From the NCBI GenBank assembly GCA_022824395.1, contig JAJDZX010000113.1:62001-126000 (forward strand): a stretch of DNA of 64,000 nt, written 5' to 3'. The stretch comes from Alphaproteobacteria bacterium (GTDB lineage Bacteria > Pseudomonadota > Alphaproteobacteria > TMED109). This document shows positions 27,021 through 36,855 of this stretch, one piece after another (the stretch's first letter is position 1; each line of letters begins with the position of its first letter). The position numbers were made by a program, and so were the translations under genes. The notes under the pieces are model-generated. The model had not been told where the DNA came from and ran no database searches. It saw only the letters and a list, made by a program, of their open reading frames with translations.

Positions 27021-28205
27021 TCACCGCTCGCGCACCAGGGCGGTGCGCTTGTTGTACCAATTCATGAGGAGCGACGTTAAGAGGCTGAGAGTCAGGTAGA
27101 AGGCCATGTAGATCGAGATGACTTCAAGTGCCTGCCCGCTCTGGTTCAGCACGGTCTCGCCGATGGACACGATGTCCTGATAGCCGATGACCACCGCCAG
27201 CGAGGAATTCTTGGTCAGGTTCAAGTACTGATTGGTGAGCGGGGGAATGATGACGCGCAACGCCTGCGGGAGAATGATCTTGCGGGTTCTCAATCCCGGC
27301 GGGAGTCCCACCGCCCGAGCCGCTTCGATCTGTCCCTTGTCGACCGCAAGGATTCCGGAACGAACGACTTCCGAGATGAATGCGCCGGTATAGAGCGAGA
27401 GCGCCAGCCACAGGGCGATCAGTTCGGGCGTGACATTGAACCCGCCTTCGAAGTTGAATTTTCCCTGCAACGGGATCTCGAGGCTGACGGGCAGTCCGAG
27501 AAAGAGCATTGACAGGCCGGGGAGCCCGAAGATCAGCCCGATCGAACTCCAGCCAACCGGGAAGGTGCGCCCTGTCAGCTCGTGCCGTTTCCGCGCCCAT
27601 CGCGCAAGGAAGAACGTGCCGATACTGCCGGCAATGATGAGCGCCAGGACGAACTGGAACGCGTCTTCGAAGATCGGCTGCGGCATCCGGACGCCGCGAT
27701 TGTTGAGGAAAAGGACGTCGCCCACGGAAATACTGTCGCGCACGCGCGGCAGCGCCAGAATGATGACCCACCAGAAGATGATCTGTAGAAGCAGCGGGAT
27801 GTTGCGTGTGAGTTCGACGTAGACCGCGGCGATGCGGCTGACCAGGAAATTGCTTGAGAGCCGCATCAGGCCGACAAGGAAACCGATGAAGGTCGCCGCG
27901 GCGATCCCGAGCACGGCCACGAGGACGGTATTGAGCCCGCCGACAAGAAATGCCCGTCCGTAGCTCGAGGTCGAATCGTAATCGATCAGCCGCTGATTGA
28001 TGTCAAATGAAGCGGCGTCCTGGAGAAACCCGTATCCGGAAGCCAAGCCCGCATGCTTGAGGTTCGTGGCGGTGTTCCAGATGATGAAGGCAAAAAATAG
28101 GGCGAGGCTGGCGGTAACGAGGAGCTGGAAGGCGATTCCGCGCAGCCGCTCGTCGGTCCAGAGGTAGCTGATCTGCTGAATTCGGGTTCTGGACGGGGCG
28201 GCCAT
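27021..28205 (-). CDS. aapQ: General L-amino acid ABC transporter permease AapQ
   Basis: AapQ is the second permease subunit, with about eight membrane helices. The coupling segment SGILAVDKGQIEAARAVGL and the LPQALRVIIPPL helix are typical of the family. Two start codons fit, GTG 28229 and ATG 28205. The ATG is preferred because the GTG lies only four bases from a stable hairpin that would hide its ribosome site. The product is 394 residues, longer than HisQ-type permeases and normal for AapQ. Confidence 0.87.
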   Translation of the reverse strand: MAAPSRTRIQQISYLWTDERLRGIAFQLLVTASLALFFAFIIWNTATNLKHAGLASGYGFLQDAASFDINQRLIDYDSTSSYGRAFLVGGLNTVLVAVLGIAAATFIGFLVGLMRLSSNFLVSRIAAVYVELTRNIPLLLQIIFWWVIILALPRVRDSISVGDVLFLNNRGVRMPQPIFEDAFQFVLALIIAGSIGTFFLARWARKRHELTGRTFPVGWSSIGLIFGLPGLSMLFLGLPVSLEIPLQGKFNFEGGFNVTPELIALWLALSLYTGAFISEVVRSGILAVDKGQIEAARAVGLPPGLRTRKIILPQALRVIIPPLTNQYLNLTKNSSLAVVIGYQDIVSIGETVLNQSGQALEVISIYMAFYLTLSLLTSLLMNWYNKRTALVRER

Positions 28206-28233
28206 TACCTGCGTCGATCCGGCTGACACGCCT

Positions 28234-28270
28234 GTGGCTGCCGAGGGTCGCTTGGACCCCCGGCAGCCAC
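28234..28270 (-). promoter_or_regulatory. Intercistronic hairpin between aapJ and aapQ
   Basis: GTGGCTGCCG (28234-28243) pairs perfectly with CGGCAGCCAC (28261-28270), and the inner bases extend the stem to 16 positions with one mismatch around a GCTTG loop. No T run follows on the transcript side. Such hairpins after binding-protein genes usually protect the upstream mRNA and lower permease expression. Confidence 0.7.
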
Positions 28271-28297
28271 GGCAGTGCTAGGCCGTTGAATATAGGG

Positions 28298-29341
28298 TCA
28301 ACGGAATGGAGGAGAGTAAAGAATTCCGCCGTTCGTGTACAAGGCGTTCAGGCCGCGCTCCAGCCCGAGCCGAGTGTCCGGCCCGAGGTGACGCGCGAAT
28401 ATCTCGCCGTAGTTCCCGACAGCCTTGATGGCCTTGGCCGCCCAGTCGGCGTCCAGTCCCAGCATCGCGCCCATGCTTCCTTCGCTGCCTAGCATGCGCT
28501 GGATTTCGGGATTGTCCGAGCCGCCGTCTTTCTGGGCCAGCGCCTCGACATTGCCCTGGGTAACGCCGAGCTCCTCCGCCGATATCAGGGCGTTGAGAAC
28601 CCAACGGGCGATGTCCGCCCACTGGTCGTCGCCGTGGCGGACCAAGGGCCCGAGCGGTTCCTTCGAGATGATCTCGGGCAGGATCATGTGGTCATTCGGG
28701 TTGTCGAAGGTCGCGCGCGTGGCGGCTAGTCCCGAGGCGTCCGAGGTGTAGACGTCGCACCGTTCGGCCTCGTACGCGGCCCGAGCCTCCGCATTGGTCT
28801 CGATGGGAACGGGCTCGTAGGAGATGTTGTTGGTTCGGAAAAAGTCTGCGAGGTTCAGCTCGGTCGTCGTGCCGGTCTGGATGCAGACCGATGCGCCATC
28901 GAGTTCCCCGGCGCTCGAAATACCCAGGCTCTTCGGCCCGATGAAGCCTTGTCCGTCGTAGTAGTTGACGCCGACAAACGTCAGGCCCAGATCGACGTCA
29001 CGGGAAAACGTCCAGGTGGTGTTGCGCGCGAGCACCTCGATCTCGCCCGCCTGCAACGCCGGGAAACGGTTCTTCCCGGTGAGACTGACGTACTGAACCT
29101 TGTCGGCGTCTCCCAGCACGGCGGCAGCTAGCGCCTTGCAGTAGTCGACGTCGAACCCGACCCAGTTGCCGGCATCGTCGGTGTTCGCGAATCCGGCAAG
29201 GCCGGTATTGATTCCGCATTTCAGTTCATCGGCAGCGCGGACGTCGTCCAATGTGGCCGCCTGTGCGGTGCCGACCATTGCCGGCAGCACAAACGCGGCG
29301 AACACTGCGTAAGATAGCCCCGGCCGTGTCAGTGCGATCAT
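28298..29341 (-). CDS. aapJ: General L-amino acid-binding periplasmic protein AapJ
   Basis: AapJ captures amino acids in the periplasm for the AapQMP importer. Residues 1-28 form a signal peptide ending in GTAQA. LKCGINTGLAGFA and WVGFDVDYCKALAAAV are the usual first-lobe features, and CIQTGTTTELNLADFF and CDVYTSDASGLAA lie later. ATG 29341 follows a GGAGAA ribosome site and starts the signal peptide cleanly. A longer frame upstream is not needed. The mature protein is about 320 residues. It is the first gene of the operon and is divergent from the DUF3574 gene. Confidence 0.9.
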   Translation of the reverse strand: MIALTRPGLSYAVFAAFVLPAMVGTAQAATLDDVRAADELKCGINTGLAGFANTDDAGNWVGFDVDYCKALAAAVLGDADKVQYVSLTGKNRFPALQAGEIEVLARNTTWTFSRDVDLGLTFVGVNYYDGQGFIGPKSLGISSAGELDGASVCIQTGTTTELNLADFFRTNNISYEPVPIETNAEARAAYEAERCDVYTSDASGLAATRATFDNPNDHMILPEIISKEPLGPLVRHGDDQWADIARWVLNALISAEELGVTQGNVEALAQKDGGSDNPEIQRMLGSEGSMGAMLGLDADWAAKAIKAVGNYGEIFARHLGPDTRLGLERGLNALYTNGGILYSPPFR

Positions 29342-29438
29342 CTTCGGTTCTCCATGTCGCTGATACTTGCTTGCCGCTGACGAGCTTCTGCGATTAACGC
29401 TTTCATGCGACTTGACAGAAACCGTCCAAGACGGGGTG

Positions 29439-29467
29439 ACCTTAGGCAAATCCGGGCATCTTGTCAA
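29439..29467 (-). promoter_or_regulatory. Candidate sigma-70 promoter for aapJ
   Basis: TTGACA at 29467-29462 is followed after 17 bases by TAAGGT at 29444-29439, about 100 bases before the aapJ start. A second TTGACA occurs at 29502-29497 with a poorer -10. Both read toward aapJ. This is consensus matching only. Confidence 0.4.
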
Positions 29468-29513
29468 CGAATACGTATCTATTGCTTCTGCTGCAATGTC
29501 AAACGCAATTACT

Positions 29514-29546
29514 TGCCTATAAAATGCCTATAAAATGCCTGTAAAC
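29514..29546 (+). repeat. Three 11-bp tandem repeats upstream of aapJ
   Basis: TGCCTATAAAA occurs at 29514-29524 and 29525-29535, followed by TGCCTGTAAAC at 29536-29546. The period equals one DNA helical turn, so a protein could bind each unit on the same face. The array lies upstream of the candidate aapJ promoters and about 120 bases before the DUF3574 gene. It stands out as AT-rich in a GC-rich region. Confidence 0.85.
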
Positions 29547-29665
29547 TGTTCTTAAAGTCATTGTCACAGAAGTTGAGCGGGATTGACAAATGTTCTATCG
29601 TTGCTGTCCCGGTCCCGTTTGACGATGCCGGTGCGCGATACCCTGTAATGAATGAGCAGGTGACA

Positions 29666-30097
29666 ATGCTGCCGAACTGGTGCTTCTGGCTGGCAGCCGT
29701 CGCGGTGATCCTTGCAGCCGGTCGCCTGCCCGATGCATTTGCGCATGCCGCGGTCGAGGCATGCCCGGCAGGAACCGGGCAGTTCACCGAGTACCGCTTG
29801 TACTTCGGCCGCAATCGGGCCGACGCGGAAGTTGTCAGCGACACGGCTTGGGATGCTTTCCTGGCGAACGAGATCACACCGCTGTTTCCGGCCGGCCTGA
29901 GCGTCCTTGACGCCGCAGGGCAGTGGCGCGACCCGAGCGGGGCAATTGTCCGCGAAAGGTCCAAGCTCGTCGTGATCCTGACCGGGGTTGATGATGCGGG
30001 ACTGCTGCGCACCGACCAGGTGGTTCAAGCGTACAAGGAGACGTTTGCCCAGGAGGCCGTGCTGCGGACGGTTGCCACGGTCTGCGCGTCGTTTTGA
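29666..30097 (+). CDS. Exported DUF3574-family protein
   Basis: The family has no known activity. The 143-residue product has a signal peptide or anchor (residues about 3-27) and then YRLYFGRN, VVSDTAWDAFLANEITPLFPAGLSV read in parts, and QWRDPSGAIVRE. This order fits DUF3574. The chosen ATG 29666 has a GCAGGTGACA ribosome site just upstream. ATG 29648 is an alternative. The gene is divergent from aapJ and converges with the Nudix gene. No operon partner is visible. Confidence 0.75.
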   Translation: MLPNWCFWLAAVAVILAAGRLPDAFAHAAVEACPAGTGQFTEYRLYFGRNRADAEVVSDTAWDAFLANEITPLFPAGLSVLDAAGQWRDPSGAIVRERSKLVVILTGVDDAGLLRTDQVVQAYKETFAQEAVLRTVATVCASF

Positions 30098-30269
30098 TCC
30101 CCGCGGGAACGGGAGAGGGAGCACTCGAGCGTTCGCTCTCGACGGCCGCGCCCGCCCGCCCGGGATGCGGGGAGACCCGTCGGGGTTTCCTGGATCGGTC
30201 GCGGCGGCACGCCACGAAGACGCCGCGAGACGGATTCCGGGGCGTCGGCGGGCAGCGGACGTCGAGGCC

Positions 30270-30677
30270 TCAGGCCGGCAGGTCCAGGGCGCGACGAAGG
30301 GCCACCTGTTCGGGTCCGGCGACGTCCTCGGCGCCGAGCAGTTCCTGCGCGTCGGCAAACCGGAGGGGAAGGTATTCGGGCGGCTGCGGGACCGGTGCCC
30401 CGTCCCCTGCAACCGCATAGTACAAGGGCGTATACGGTGCGTCCGTCCATGGTGAGAGGAGTGTTCCCGGCGTGTGCAGCAGGCGGAGCACCTGCACCTC
30501 GAGGCCGGTTTCTTCCTGAAATTCCCGCACGAGGGCCGCTTCGGGCGTTTCGCCGTCCTCGACGCCGCCGCCCGGGAATTTCCGGGCCAGCACCCGACCG
30601 ACGGTCTCGCGGGCGATCAGGACCTGCCGTTCGCGGACCAGCAGGCCGTAGGAGCGGAGGTTCGCCGGTCCCCGCAT
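30270..30677 (-). CDS. Nudix hydrolase
   Basis: The enzyme hydrolyses a nucleoside-diphosphate-linked or related compound in the cytoplasm. The full Nudix box GX5EX7REUXEEXGU is present, from GGGVEDGE to REFQEETGLEV (about residues 37-60), including the glutamates that bind magnesium. The protein is only 135 residues and has no other domain. It begins six bases after the prpE-like stop, so it is likely co-transcribed with it. The substrate cannot be told from the sequence. Confidence 0.82.
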   Translation of the reverse strand: MRGPANLRSYGLLVRERQVLIARETVGRVLARKFPGGGVEDGETPEAALVREFQEETGLEVQVLRLLHTPGTLLSPWTDAPYTPLYYAVAGDGAPVPQPPEYLPLRFADAQELLGAEDVAGPEQVALRRALDLPA

Positions 30678-30683
30678 GGACGC

Positions 30684-32582
30684 CTATTCGCGCGGCAGGC
30701 CGACCGCTCCCAATGCGGACTGGATGCCATCGAGGACCGATGGATCCTCGATCGTCGGCGGAACCTTCGGCGTCCGCCCGTCGGCGATGGCCGCAATGAC
30801 GTTTCGCAGGATCTTTCCCGAACGAGTCTTCGGAAGCTGCTGCACGACCGCGGCGGTCCGGAACGACGCCACGGCGCCGATCGCCTCCCGTACCATTTGC
30901 ACCGTCTCGCCGGCAATCGCCCCCGGATCACGGTTCACGCCGGCGTTGAGGACGAGCAATCCGATCGGTACTTGTCCCTTGAGACGGTCCTGCACGCCGA
31001 CGACGGCGCATTCCGCGACATCGGCATGCTGAGTCAACACTTCTTCCATGGCGCCCGTGGACAATCGGTGGCCTGCACAGTTGATGATGTCGTCGGTGCG
31101 CGCCATGACCCACACGTACCCGTCCGCGTCGACCATCCCGGCGTCGGCGGTGCTGTAGTAGCCGGGGAACGCGTCCAGATAGGCCGTGCGGAAGCGCTCC
31201 CGGTTGCCCCACAACGTCGGACTGAACCCGGGCGGCATCGGCAGCCGCACGGCGAGGGCTCCGATGTCGCCGGCCGGGACCGCGTGTCCGTCGTCGTCAA
31301 GCACCTCCAGGGCGTATCCGGGCGCCGGCTTGCCGGCCGAGCCCGGGCGTACCGGAAATCCCTCGGTGCCGGCAAAGTACCCCGTGATGGACCAGCCCGT
31401 TTCCGTCTGCCACCAGTGGTCAAGGACCGGGACATCCAGAACCTGCTCGGCCCAGCGGACGGTGTCGGGATCGGCCCGCTCCCCGGCCAGGAACAGCGTA
31501 CGAAAGCCGTCGAGGTCGTATTCCTGCAGCAGCTTGGCATCCGGGTCCGCCTGCCGGATCGCTCTGAACGCGGTGGGGGCCGTGAACAACACTGCCACGT
31601 TGTGCTGGGAAATCACGCGCCAGAATGCCCCCGCGTCGGGGGTACCCACCGGCTTGCCCTCGTACAGGACCGTGGCACAGCCATGAAGGAGCGGGGCATA
31701 CACGATGTAGGAATGCCCGACCACCCAACCGACGTCGGAAGCGGCCCAGAACACTTCGCCTGGCTCGAGGCCATAGGTCATGGCCATGCTGTTCGCCAGC
31801 GCAACGGCGTGGCCGCCGTGGTCCCGGACAATTCCCTTGGGATCCCCGGTGGTGCCCGATGTGTAGAGGATGTACAGCGGATCAAGGGCGGAAACCGTGA
31901 CACAGTCTGCGGCCGCCGACGCCGCGAGCGCCTGGTCCCAGTCCAGGTCGCGGCCCTCGATCAGGTCCGCTCGGGCAGCGTCGCGTTGCTTGATCAGGCA
32001 GCTAGCGGGAGCGTGGTCGGCAAGTTCCAGCGCCTGATCCAGCATGGGCTTGTAGGCCACGACGCGGTTCGGCTCGATGCCGCAGCTGCCCGCGACGACG
32101 AGCTTGGGCGTGGCGGCATCGATCCGGGAGGCGAGTTCGGGCGCAGCGAACCCGCCGAACACGACGGAGTGCACCGCGCCGATGCGGGCGCAGGCCAGCA
32201 TGGCGATGACCGCTTCCGGAATCATCGGCATGTAGATCAGGACGCGATCCCCGCGATCGACGCCGAGCGCCCGGAACGCGCCCGCCGCGCGGGCGGTGGA
32301 GTCCAGGAGCTCGCTGTAGGTGAAGGTTTGCTGGGTTTCGGTGACCGGACTGTCGTAGATCAGTGCCGGTTGATCGCCCCGACCCGCCGCGACGTGGCGA
32401 TCCAGACAATTGTGGCACGTGTTCAGTTCGCCGTCCGGGAACCAGCGATAGAAGGGCGGATCGTTGGCAGCAAGGACTTGCTGCGGGGTCCGGCTCCAGT
32501 CCAGCAGGCGCGCGCGGTCCGCCCAGAACGCTTCCATGTCGGAGGTCCAGGCCTGGTAGAGCGCGTCATACGAACCGGACAT
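30684..32582 (-). CDS. prpE: Propionate-CoA ligase (acetyl-CoA synthetase family)
   Basis: This AMP-forming ligase activates a short acid to its CoA ester. The P-loop-like motif LYTSGTTGDPKG, the DVGWVVGHSY segment, WWQTETGW and GHRLSTGAMEE are present, and the C-terminal acetylatable lysine motif is KTRSGKILRN. The N-terminal CHNCLDRHV segment and the SDVGWVVGHSYIVY wording favour propionyl-CoA synthetase (PrpE) over Acs. An AGGAGGACTGGA ribosome site precedes the ATG. At 632 residues it is complete. No methylcitrate genes are nearby, so the preferred acid remains inferred. Confidence 0.85.
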   Translation of the reverse strand: MSGSYDALYQAWTSDMEAFWADRARLLDWSRTPQQVLAANDPPFYRWFPDGELNTCHNCLDRHVAAGRGDQPALIYDSPVTETQQTFTYSELLDSTARAAGAFRALGVDRGDRVLIYMPMIPEAVIAMLACARIGAVHSVVFGGFAAPELASRIDAATPKLVVAGSCGIEPNRVVAYKPMLDQALELADHAPASCLIKQRDAARADLIEGRDLDWDQALAASAAADCVTVSALDPLYILYTSGTTGDPKGIVRDHGGHAVALANSMAMTYGLEPGEVFWAASDVGWVVGHSYIVYAPLLHGCATVLYEGKPVGTPDAGAFWRVISQHNVAVLFTAPTAFRAIRQADPDAKLLQEYDLDGFRTLFLAGERADPDTVRWAEQVLDVPVLDHWWQTETGWSITGYFAGTEGFPVRPGSAGKPAPGYALEVLDDDGHAVPAGDIGALAVRLPMPPGFSPTLWGNRERFRTAYLDAFPGYYSTADAGMVDADGYVWVMARTDDIINCAGHRLSTGAMEEVLTQHADVAECAVVGVQDRLKGQVPIGLLVLNAGVNRDPGAIAGETVQMVREAIGAVASFRTAAVVQQLPKTRSGKILRNVIAAIADGRTPKVPPTIEDPSVLDGIQSALGAVGLPRE

Positions 32583-32706
32583 TCCAGTCCTCCTTGGCAG
32601 GGGCCCGCGGTGGCTGGCAGGGCCCGGCCGACCTCAGGTCCCGACGGGACCGTCGATCAGCCGTGTGCGCCCGCTCGCGGTCAGATCACAGATCGCCGTG
32701 CGTGAC

Positions 32707-33450
32707 CTATTCCCGGTTTCCGAGGAGTTGCAGCAGGAACACGAAGATCATCAGGAAGTCGAGATAGAGGCTCAGCGCCCCCATGACCGCCTGCTTGACG
32801 ACCAGTTCACCGGACTGTCCGGCGACGTACATCTCCTTGAGCTTCTGCGTGTCGTAGGCGGTAAGTCCGGCGAAGATCAGGACGCCGAGTACGGAGATCG
32901 TGAACTGGAGCGCGGTGGACGCCAGGAACAGGTTCACCAGCATCGCGATGAAGATGCCGATCATCCCCATGAAGAGGAACGACCCCATCCCCGACAGCGA
33001 TCGCTTGGTGGTGTAGCCCCAAACGGACATGGCAAGGAACATGGATGCGGCAATGAAGAAGACGCGCACGATGCTCTCGCCGGTGTAGACCAGAAAGATC
33101 GAGGACAGCGAAATGCCGTAGCAGGCGGCGAGGACCCAAAACAGCGTCTGCACGGTAGTGGCCTGCATCCGGTGGACACGGAAACTCATCAGCAGGATCA
33201 CACCCAGTGGCGCGAACATCACGACCCACGCCAGTGGTGGGGTGTAAAGAGCCACGCCGACCGACGTCAGCTGCCCGTTGCTAACGGCCAAGGAGGAAAC
33301 CGCCAGTGCGACGACGCCCGTGATGCCGAGTCCCGCTGTCATGTATCCGTAGATCCGCAGCATGTAGGACCGTAGACCGGCGTCGACGGCTGACAGCTGG
33401 GACGCCTGCTGGCGAACGAAAGAATTGTTGGTGTAGTGGCCTAAGGCCAT
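32707..33450 (-). CDS. Bax inhibitor-1/YccA family membrane protein
   Basis: This is a 247-residue integral membrane protein with seven helices. Bacterial BI-1 proteins act as pH-sensitive calcium leak channels or as modulators of FtsH proteolysis, and the role here is unproven. The second-half motif ALSLYLDFLMIFVFLLQLL is the usual C-terminal helix with aspartate, and TAYDTQKLKEMY is a strong family marker. A GGGAGCG ribosome site precedes the ATG. The gene lies between aspS and the propionate ligase on the same strand with no overlap. Confidence 0.88.
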   Translation of the reverse strand: MALGHYTNNSFVRQQASQLSAVDAGLRSYMLRIYGYMTAGLGITGVVALAVSSLAVSNGQLTSVGVALYTPPLAWVVMFAPLGVILLMSFRVHRMQATTVQTLFWVLAACYGISLSSIFLVYTGESIVRVFFIAASMFLAMSVWGYTTKRSLSGMGSFLFMGMIGIFIAMLVNLFLASTALQFTISVLGVLIFAGLTAYDTQKLKEMYVAGQSGELVVKQAVMGALSLYLDFLMIFVFLLQLLGNRE

Positions 33451-33568
33451 GGGTACGCTCCCAAGAAATTTGACAGGGCTGTGCGGACGCGCAGTTCTGG
33501 CCGCGACCGCGAGCGGTTACGCTCGGAAGTATATGGTAGCGGCCGTCGGAACGGACAACCGCCCGCTC

Positions 33569-35350
33569 TCACGCAGGCGGCAGGACCGTCCGCAGGTGGA
33601 CTTCCCGGAGTTGCTCGTCGGAGACCGGCCCCGGCGCCCCCATCAGCAGGTCTTCTGCCTGCTGGTTCAGCGGGAACGGAATCACTTCGCGGATGTTGGG
33701 TTCGTCGGCCAGCAGCATGACGATCCGGTCGATGCCGGGAGCGATGCCGCCGTGCGGCGGGGCCCCGTAGCGGAAAGCCTGCAGCAGGGCGGGAAACTGC
33801 GTTTCGAGTTCGTCGAGGCTGTAGCCCGCGATGGCGAACGCCCTGACCATGATGTCCGGCCGGTGGTTCCGGATGGCGCCCGACGAGAGCTCGACACCGT
33901 TACACACGATGTCGTACTGCCAGGCCAGGATGTCCTCGGGGTCGGTCGCCGTCTCCAGCGCCTCGAGGCCGCCCTGCGGCATCGAGAACGGATTGTGGCT
34001 GAACACGATCTTGCCGGTTTCCGCGTCTCGCTCGTACATGGGGAAATCCACGGTCCAGCAAAACCGGAACACGCTGTCGTCGATCAGCCCGAGTTCCTCG
34101 CCCAATTTGGTACGCGCCGTCCCCGCAAACGCGGCCGCGGGGACCGGCTGGTCACACACGAAGAACACCGCATCCCCGGGCCCGATCCCGACCGCGTCGC
34201 GGATCGCCGTTTCGGCCTCGGGCACCAGGAACTTGGCAATCGGCCCCTTGCCGCCTTCCTCGTCGAAGATCACGTAGCCAAGCCCGGCCGCTCCCTCGTC
34301 GCGGGCCCATCGGTTAAGCCCGTCGAAAAAGCTTCTGGGACGGGCGGCGGCGTTCGGCGCGGGAATGGCCCTGACGACCGCACCCTTCTCGATCTGGCTG
34401 CGGAACGCGCGAAACGTGACCCCCTCGAGTTCGAACGCGGCGGTGACGTCGGCAATTTCCAGCGGGTTTCGAAGGTCGGGCTTGTCGGTCCCGTAGCGCA
34501 GCATCGCGTCACGCCAGGCAATTCGCGGGAACGGTCCGTCCGCGACCGGCCGGCTGCCAAATTCGGCAAACACGTCGCGCAGGAGCGGCTCGACGGCATC
34601 GAACACATCCTCCTGCGTCGCGAACGCGAGCTCGACGTCCAGCTGATAGAACTCGCCGGGACTTCGGTCAGCCCGGGCATCCTCATCGCGAAAGCACGGC
34701 GCAATCTGGAAATAGCGGTCGACGCCGGACGTCATGAGCAACTGCTTGAACTGCTGGGGCGCCTGCGGCAGCGCGTAGAATCGGCCCGGGTGCAGGCGGC
34801 TCGGGACCAGGAAATCCCGCGCTCCTTCCGGTGAGGATGCGGTGAGGATCGGGGTCTGGATTTCGAGAAATCCCTGTTCCGTCATGCGCCGGCGGATCAT
34901 GGCGATGACATCGGCCCGGAGCCGCAGATTGCGCTGCATCTTCTCGCGTCGGAGGTCGAGAAAGCGATACGACAGACGAACCGATTCACCGGCTTCCTGC
35001 CCGCCCGCCACCTGCAACGGCAACGTCGCCGCGGGGGATTCGAGGTCGAACGTCCCGATCCGGACTTCGACTTCCCCCGTGGCCAGCGCAGCGTTCACCG
35101 TGTCCTCCGAACGGGCGACCACCGGACCGGTGACGGTCACCACGCTTTCGACCCGGACCGCTTCCACCGCGCTGAACAAGGGCGCGTCGCCGGCCACCAC
35201 GACCTGCGTCAGGCCGTAGTGGTCCCGCAGGTCCAGGAACAGGAGGCCGCCATGGTCACGTTTCGAGTGCACCCACCCTGACAGCCGCACGGTGGTGCCG
35301 ACGTGTCCGGCGCGGAGCTCGCCGCAATTGTGTGTCCGGTACGGATGCAT
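33569..35350 (-). CDS. aspS: Aspartyl-tRNA synthetase, bacterial type
   Basis: The enzyme charges tRNA-Asp, and in organisms lacking AsnRS also tRNA-Asn. The N-terminal anticodon-binding OB fold includes [11 protein letters not shown]. Class II motif 2 is [19 protein letters not shown], and motif 3 is [15 protein letters not shown] bacterial GAD insertion domain lies between them. At 593 residues it has full length. Non-discriminating activity is common in this class but cannot be read directly here. The normal neighbour rnd is displaced by three extra genes. Confidence 0.95.
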   Translation of the reverse strand: MHPYRTHNCGELRAGHVGTTVRLSGWVHSKRDHGGLLFLDLRDHYGLTQVVVAGDAPLFSAVEAVRVESVVTVTGPVVARSEDTVNAALATGEVEVRIGTFDLESPAATLPLQVAGGQEAGESVRLSYRFLDLRREKMQRNLRLRADVIAMIRRRMTEQGFLEIQTPILTASSPEGARDFLVPSRLHPGRFYALPQAPQQFKQLLMTSGVDRYFQIAPCFRDEDARADRSPGEFYQLDVELAFATQEDVFDAVEPLLRDVFAEFGSRPVADGPFPRIAWRDAMLRYGTDKPDLRNPLEIADVTAAFELEGVTFRAFRSQIEKGAVVRAIPAPNAAARPRSFFDGLNRWARDEGAAGLGYVIFDEEGGKGPIAKFLVPEAETAIRDAVGIGPGDAVFFVCDQPVPAAAFAGTARTKLGEELGLIDDSVFRFCWTVDFPMYERDAETGKIVFSHNPFSMPQGGLEALETATDPEDILAWQYDIVCNGVELSSGAIRNHRPDIMVRAFAIAGYSLDELETQFPALLQAFRYGAPPHGGIAPGIDRIVMLLADEPNIREVIPFPLNQQAEDLLMGAPGPVSDEQLREVHLRTVLPPA

Positions 35351-35453
35351 GGCGAGGCTCCCGGTGGGCAGTCCGCGGCTCGGGCGGGCCGATGATAGGG
35401 CGATGGGCGCGGCCGGTGGCGGCGGCGCCCGCGGGGCGGGTGTGGGGCCGGGA

Positions 35454-36653
35454 CTAGTTCATCCGGTGCCGTTCGGAACCGGAGCGGGGCGGGTGCGCGC
35501 GAACAGCTTCCTCGTTCACTTCCGTTCCCCAGCCGGGTTCGTCGGGAAGCACGAGCTTGCCGTCACGGATCTCCGGCACGGTGGTCACCAGGTCGTCCTT
35601 CCAGGGAATCTCGTCGATGTCGATTTCCATGATGCGGAAATTCGGGACGGTGGCCGAGAAGTGGGCACTGTGCAGTGTCGAGAGATGCCCGTAAAAGTTG
35701 TGCGGGGCAACGTTGATTTCGTACGCGTCTGCCATGGCCGCAATCTTGAGGCTCTCGGCGAGACCGTTCCAGACCACGTCGATGATGCTGACATCGACGG
35801 CGCGATGTTCGAAGAACGGCTTGAATTCCCGCCGGCCGTAGAGCGACTCGCACGAGGCGATCGGCGTGCTCACCGCCTCGCGGATGCCGGCCAGCGCCGG
35901 GCCATCGAAGAGGTCGATTTCGGCCCACATCAGATCCAGGTCGTCGAGCGCCCGGACGACTCGCCGGTAGCCTTCGGGCCGGTAGTTGAAGTTGAGGTCC
36001 ACGAGGATTTCGACGTCCGGTCCCGCGCCTGAACGGAAGGCCTCGACCTGGGCCCGGAGCGCGCGCTCGACCGCCAGGTCCGGGGAGAGCTCGGGGCTGT
36101 TCGCGCCCACGCCGAAGCCCGGCATGTACAAGCGCGGCCGCTCGCCGTCGAACAGGAAGATGTTCGTCTTGAGGGCGGTGAAACCCTCGGCGCGCACCCG
36201 GGCACCCAAGGCCTCGACATCGGCGAGATCGGTCAGGGGCGGCTGTCCGATCAGGTCCGCGTGCGCCATGAGATACGTGCCGCAGTGAGACCAGTAGAGG
36301 CGAAGCTCCTCGCGCACCGGGCCGCCGAATAGCTCGCAGACCCGGACTCCGAGGGCCCGCGCCTTGATATCGAGCAGGGCATTCTCGATGGCCGCGATGG
36401 CCTGCTGGTTGACGCCGCCGGGTGCTTGGCGGGTACGCGCGTACAGCATCGCGCTGTGCCGCTCGACCGGGCGCGGGTCCTGGCCCACCAGATGTTCGCC
36501 AAGCGCCCTGATGACCGCGCTGAGGCCGGCACTGCCGTAACTCTCGTTGAATTCCGACCAGCCGGTGATGCCCTCGTCGGTCGTGGCCTTCAGGAACGAC
36601 ATCACGCGCCACCCGCCGTCCGCGTGAAGAATCTCGAAACCGGTGAGCTTCAT
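35454..36653 (-). CDS. Enolase-superfamily enzyme, mandelate racemase/muconate-lactonising branch
   Basis: The enzyme should abstract a proton alpha to a carboxylate, as sugar-acid dehydratases and racemases do. Metal ligands are Asp219 (LVDLNFNY), Glu245 (WAEIDLF) and Glu269 (SCESLYG). Candidate acid/base residues are Lys162 (ALKTN) and His318 (APHNFYGHL). The capping domain occupies residues about 1-130. ATG 36653 gives 399 residues. The upstream TTG at 36671 is less likely. The substrate is unknown. The divergent YihU-like reductase two genes away suggests acid-sugar or sulfosugar metabolism. Confidence 0.82.
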   Translation of the reverse strand: MKLTGFEILHADGGWRVMSFLKATTDEGITGWSEFNESYGSAGLSAVIRALGEHLVGQDPRPVERHSAMLYARTRQAPGGVNQQAIAAIENALLDIKARALGVRVCELFGGPVREELRLYWSHCGTYLMAHADLIGQPPLTDLADVEALGARVRAEGFTALKTNIFLFDGERPRLYMPGFGVGANSPELSPDLAVERALRAQVEAFRSGAGPDVEILVDLNFNYRPEGYRRVVRALDDLDLMWAEIDLFDGPALAGIREAVSTPIASCESLYGRREFKPFFEHRAVDVSIIDVVWNGLAESLKIAAMADAYEINVAPHNFYGHLSTLHSAHFSATVPNFRIMEIDIDEIPWKDDLVTTVPEIRDGKLVLPDEPGWGTEVNEEAVRAHPPRSGSERHRMN

Positions 36654-36855
36654 GGCATTCAATCCGTCCAAAATGGGGGTTTCCTGCGGCCGTCCGCGGG
36701 CCTGCGTCCCGCACCGTCCGCCGGAATCATCCTACGTCATGGGTGGTGGCCTGACAGGCGGGGGACCGTCCCGGGGAACCGTCTCCGCATTCCATCAACG
36801 CCGGAGCGCGCGGGCGTACGCGGCCGCGATCGCACCAAGCCCCGGCCCGATCCGG

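Noticed and set aside
30474-32705. Plus-strand open frame of 743 codons opposite the propionate-CoA ligase
   Set aside because: No family features. The opposite strand has all acyl-CoA synthetase motifs and a strong ribosome site.
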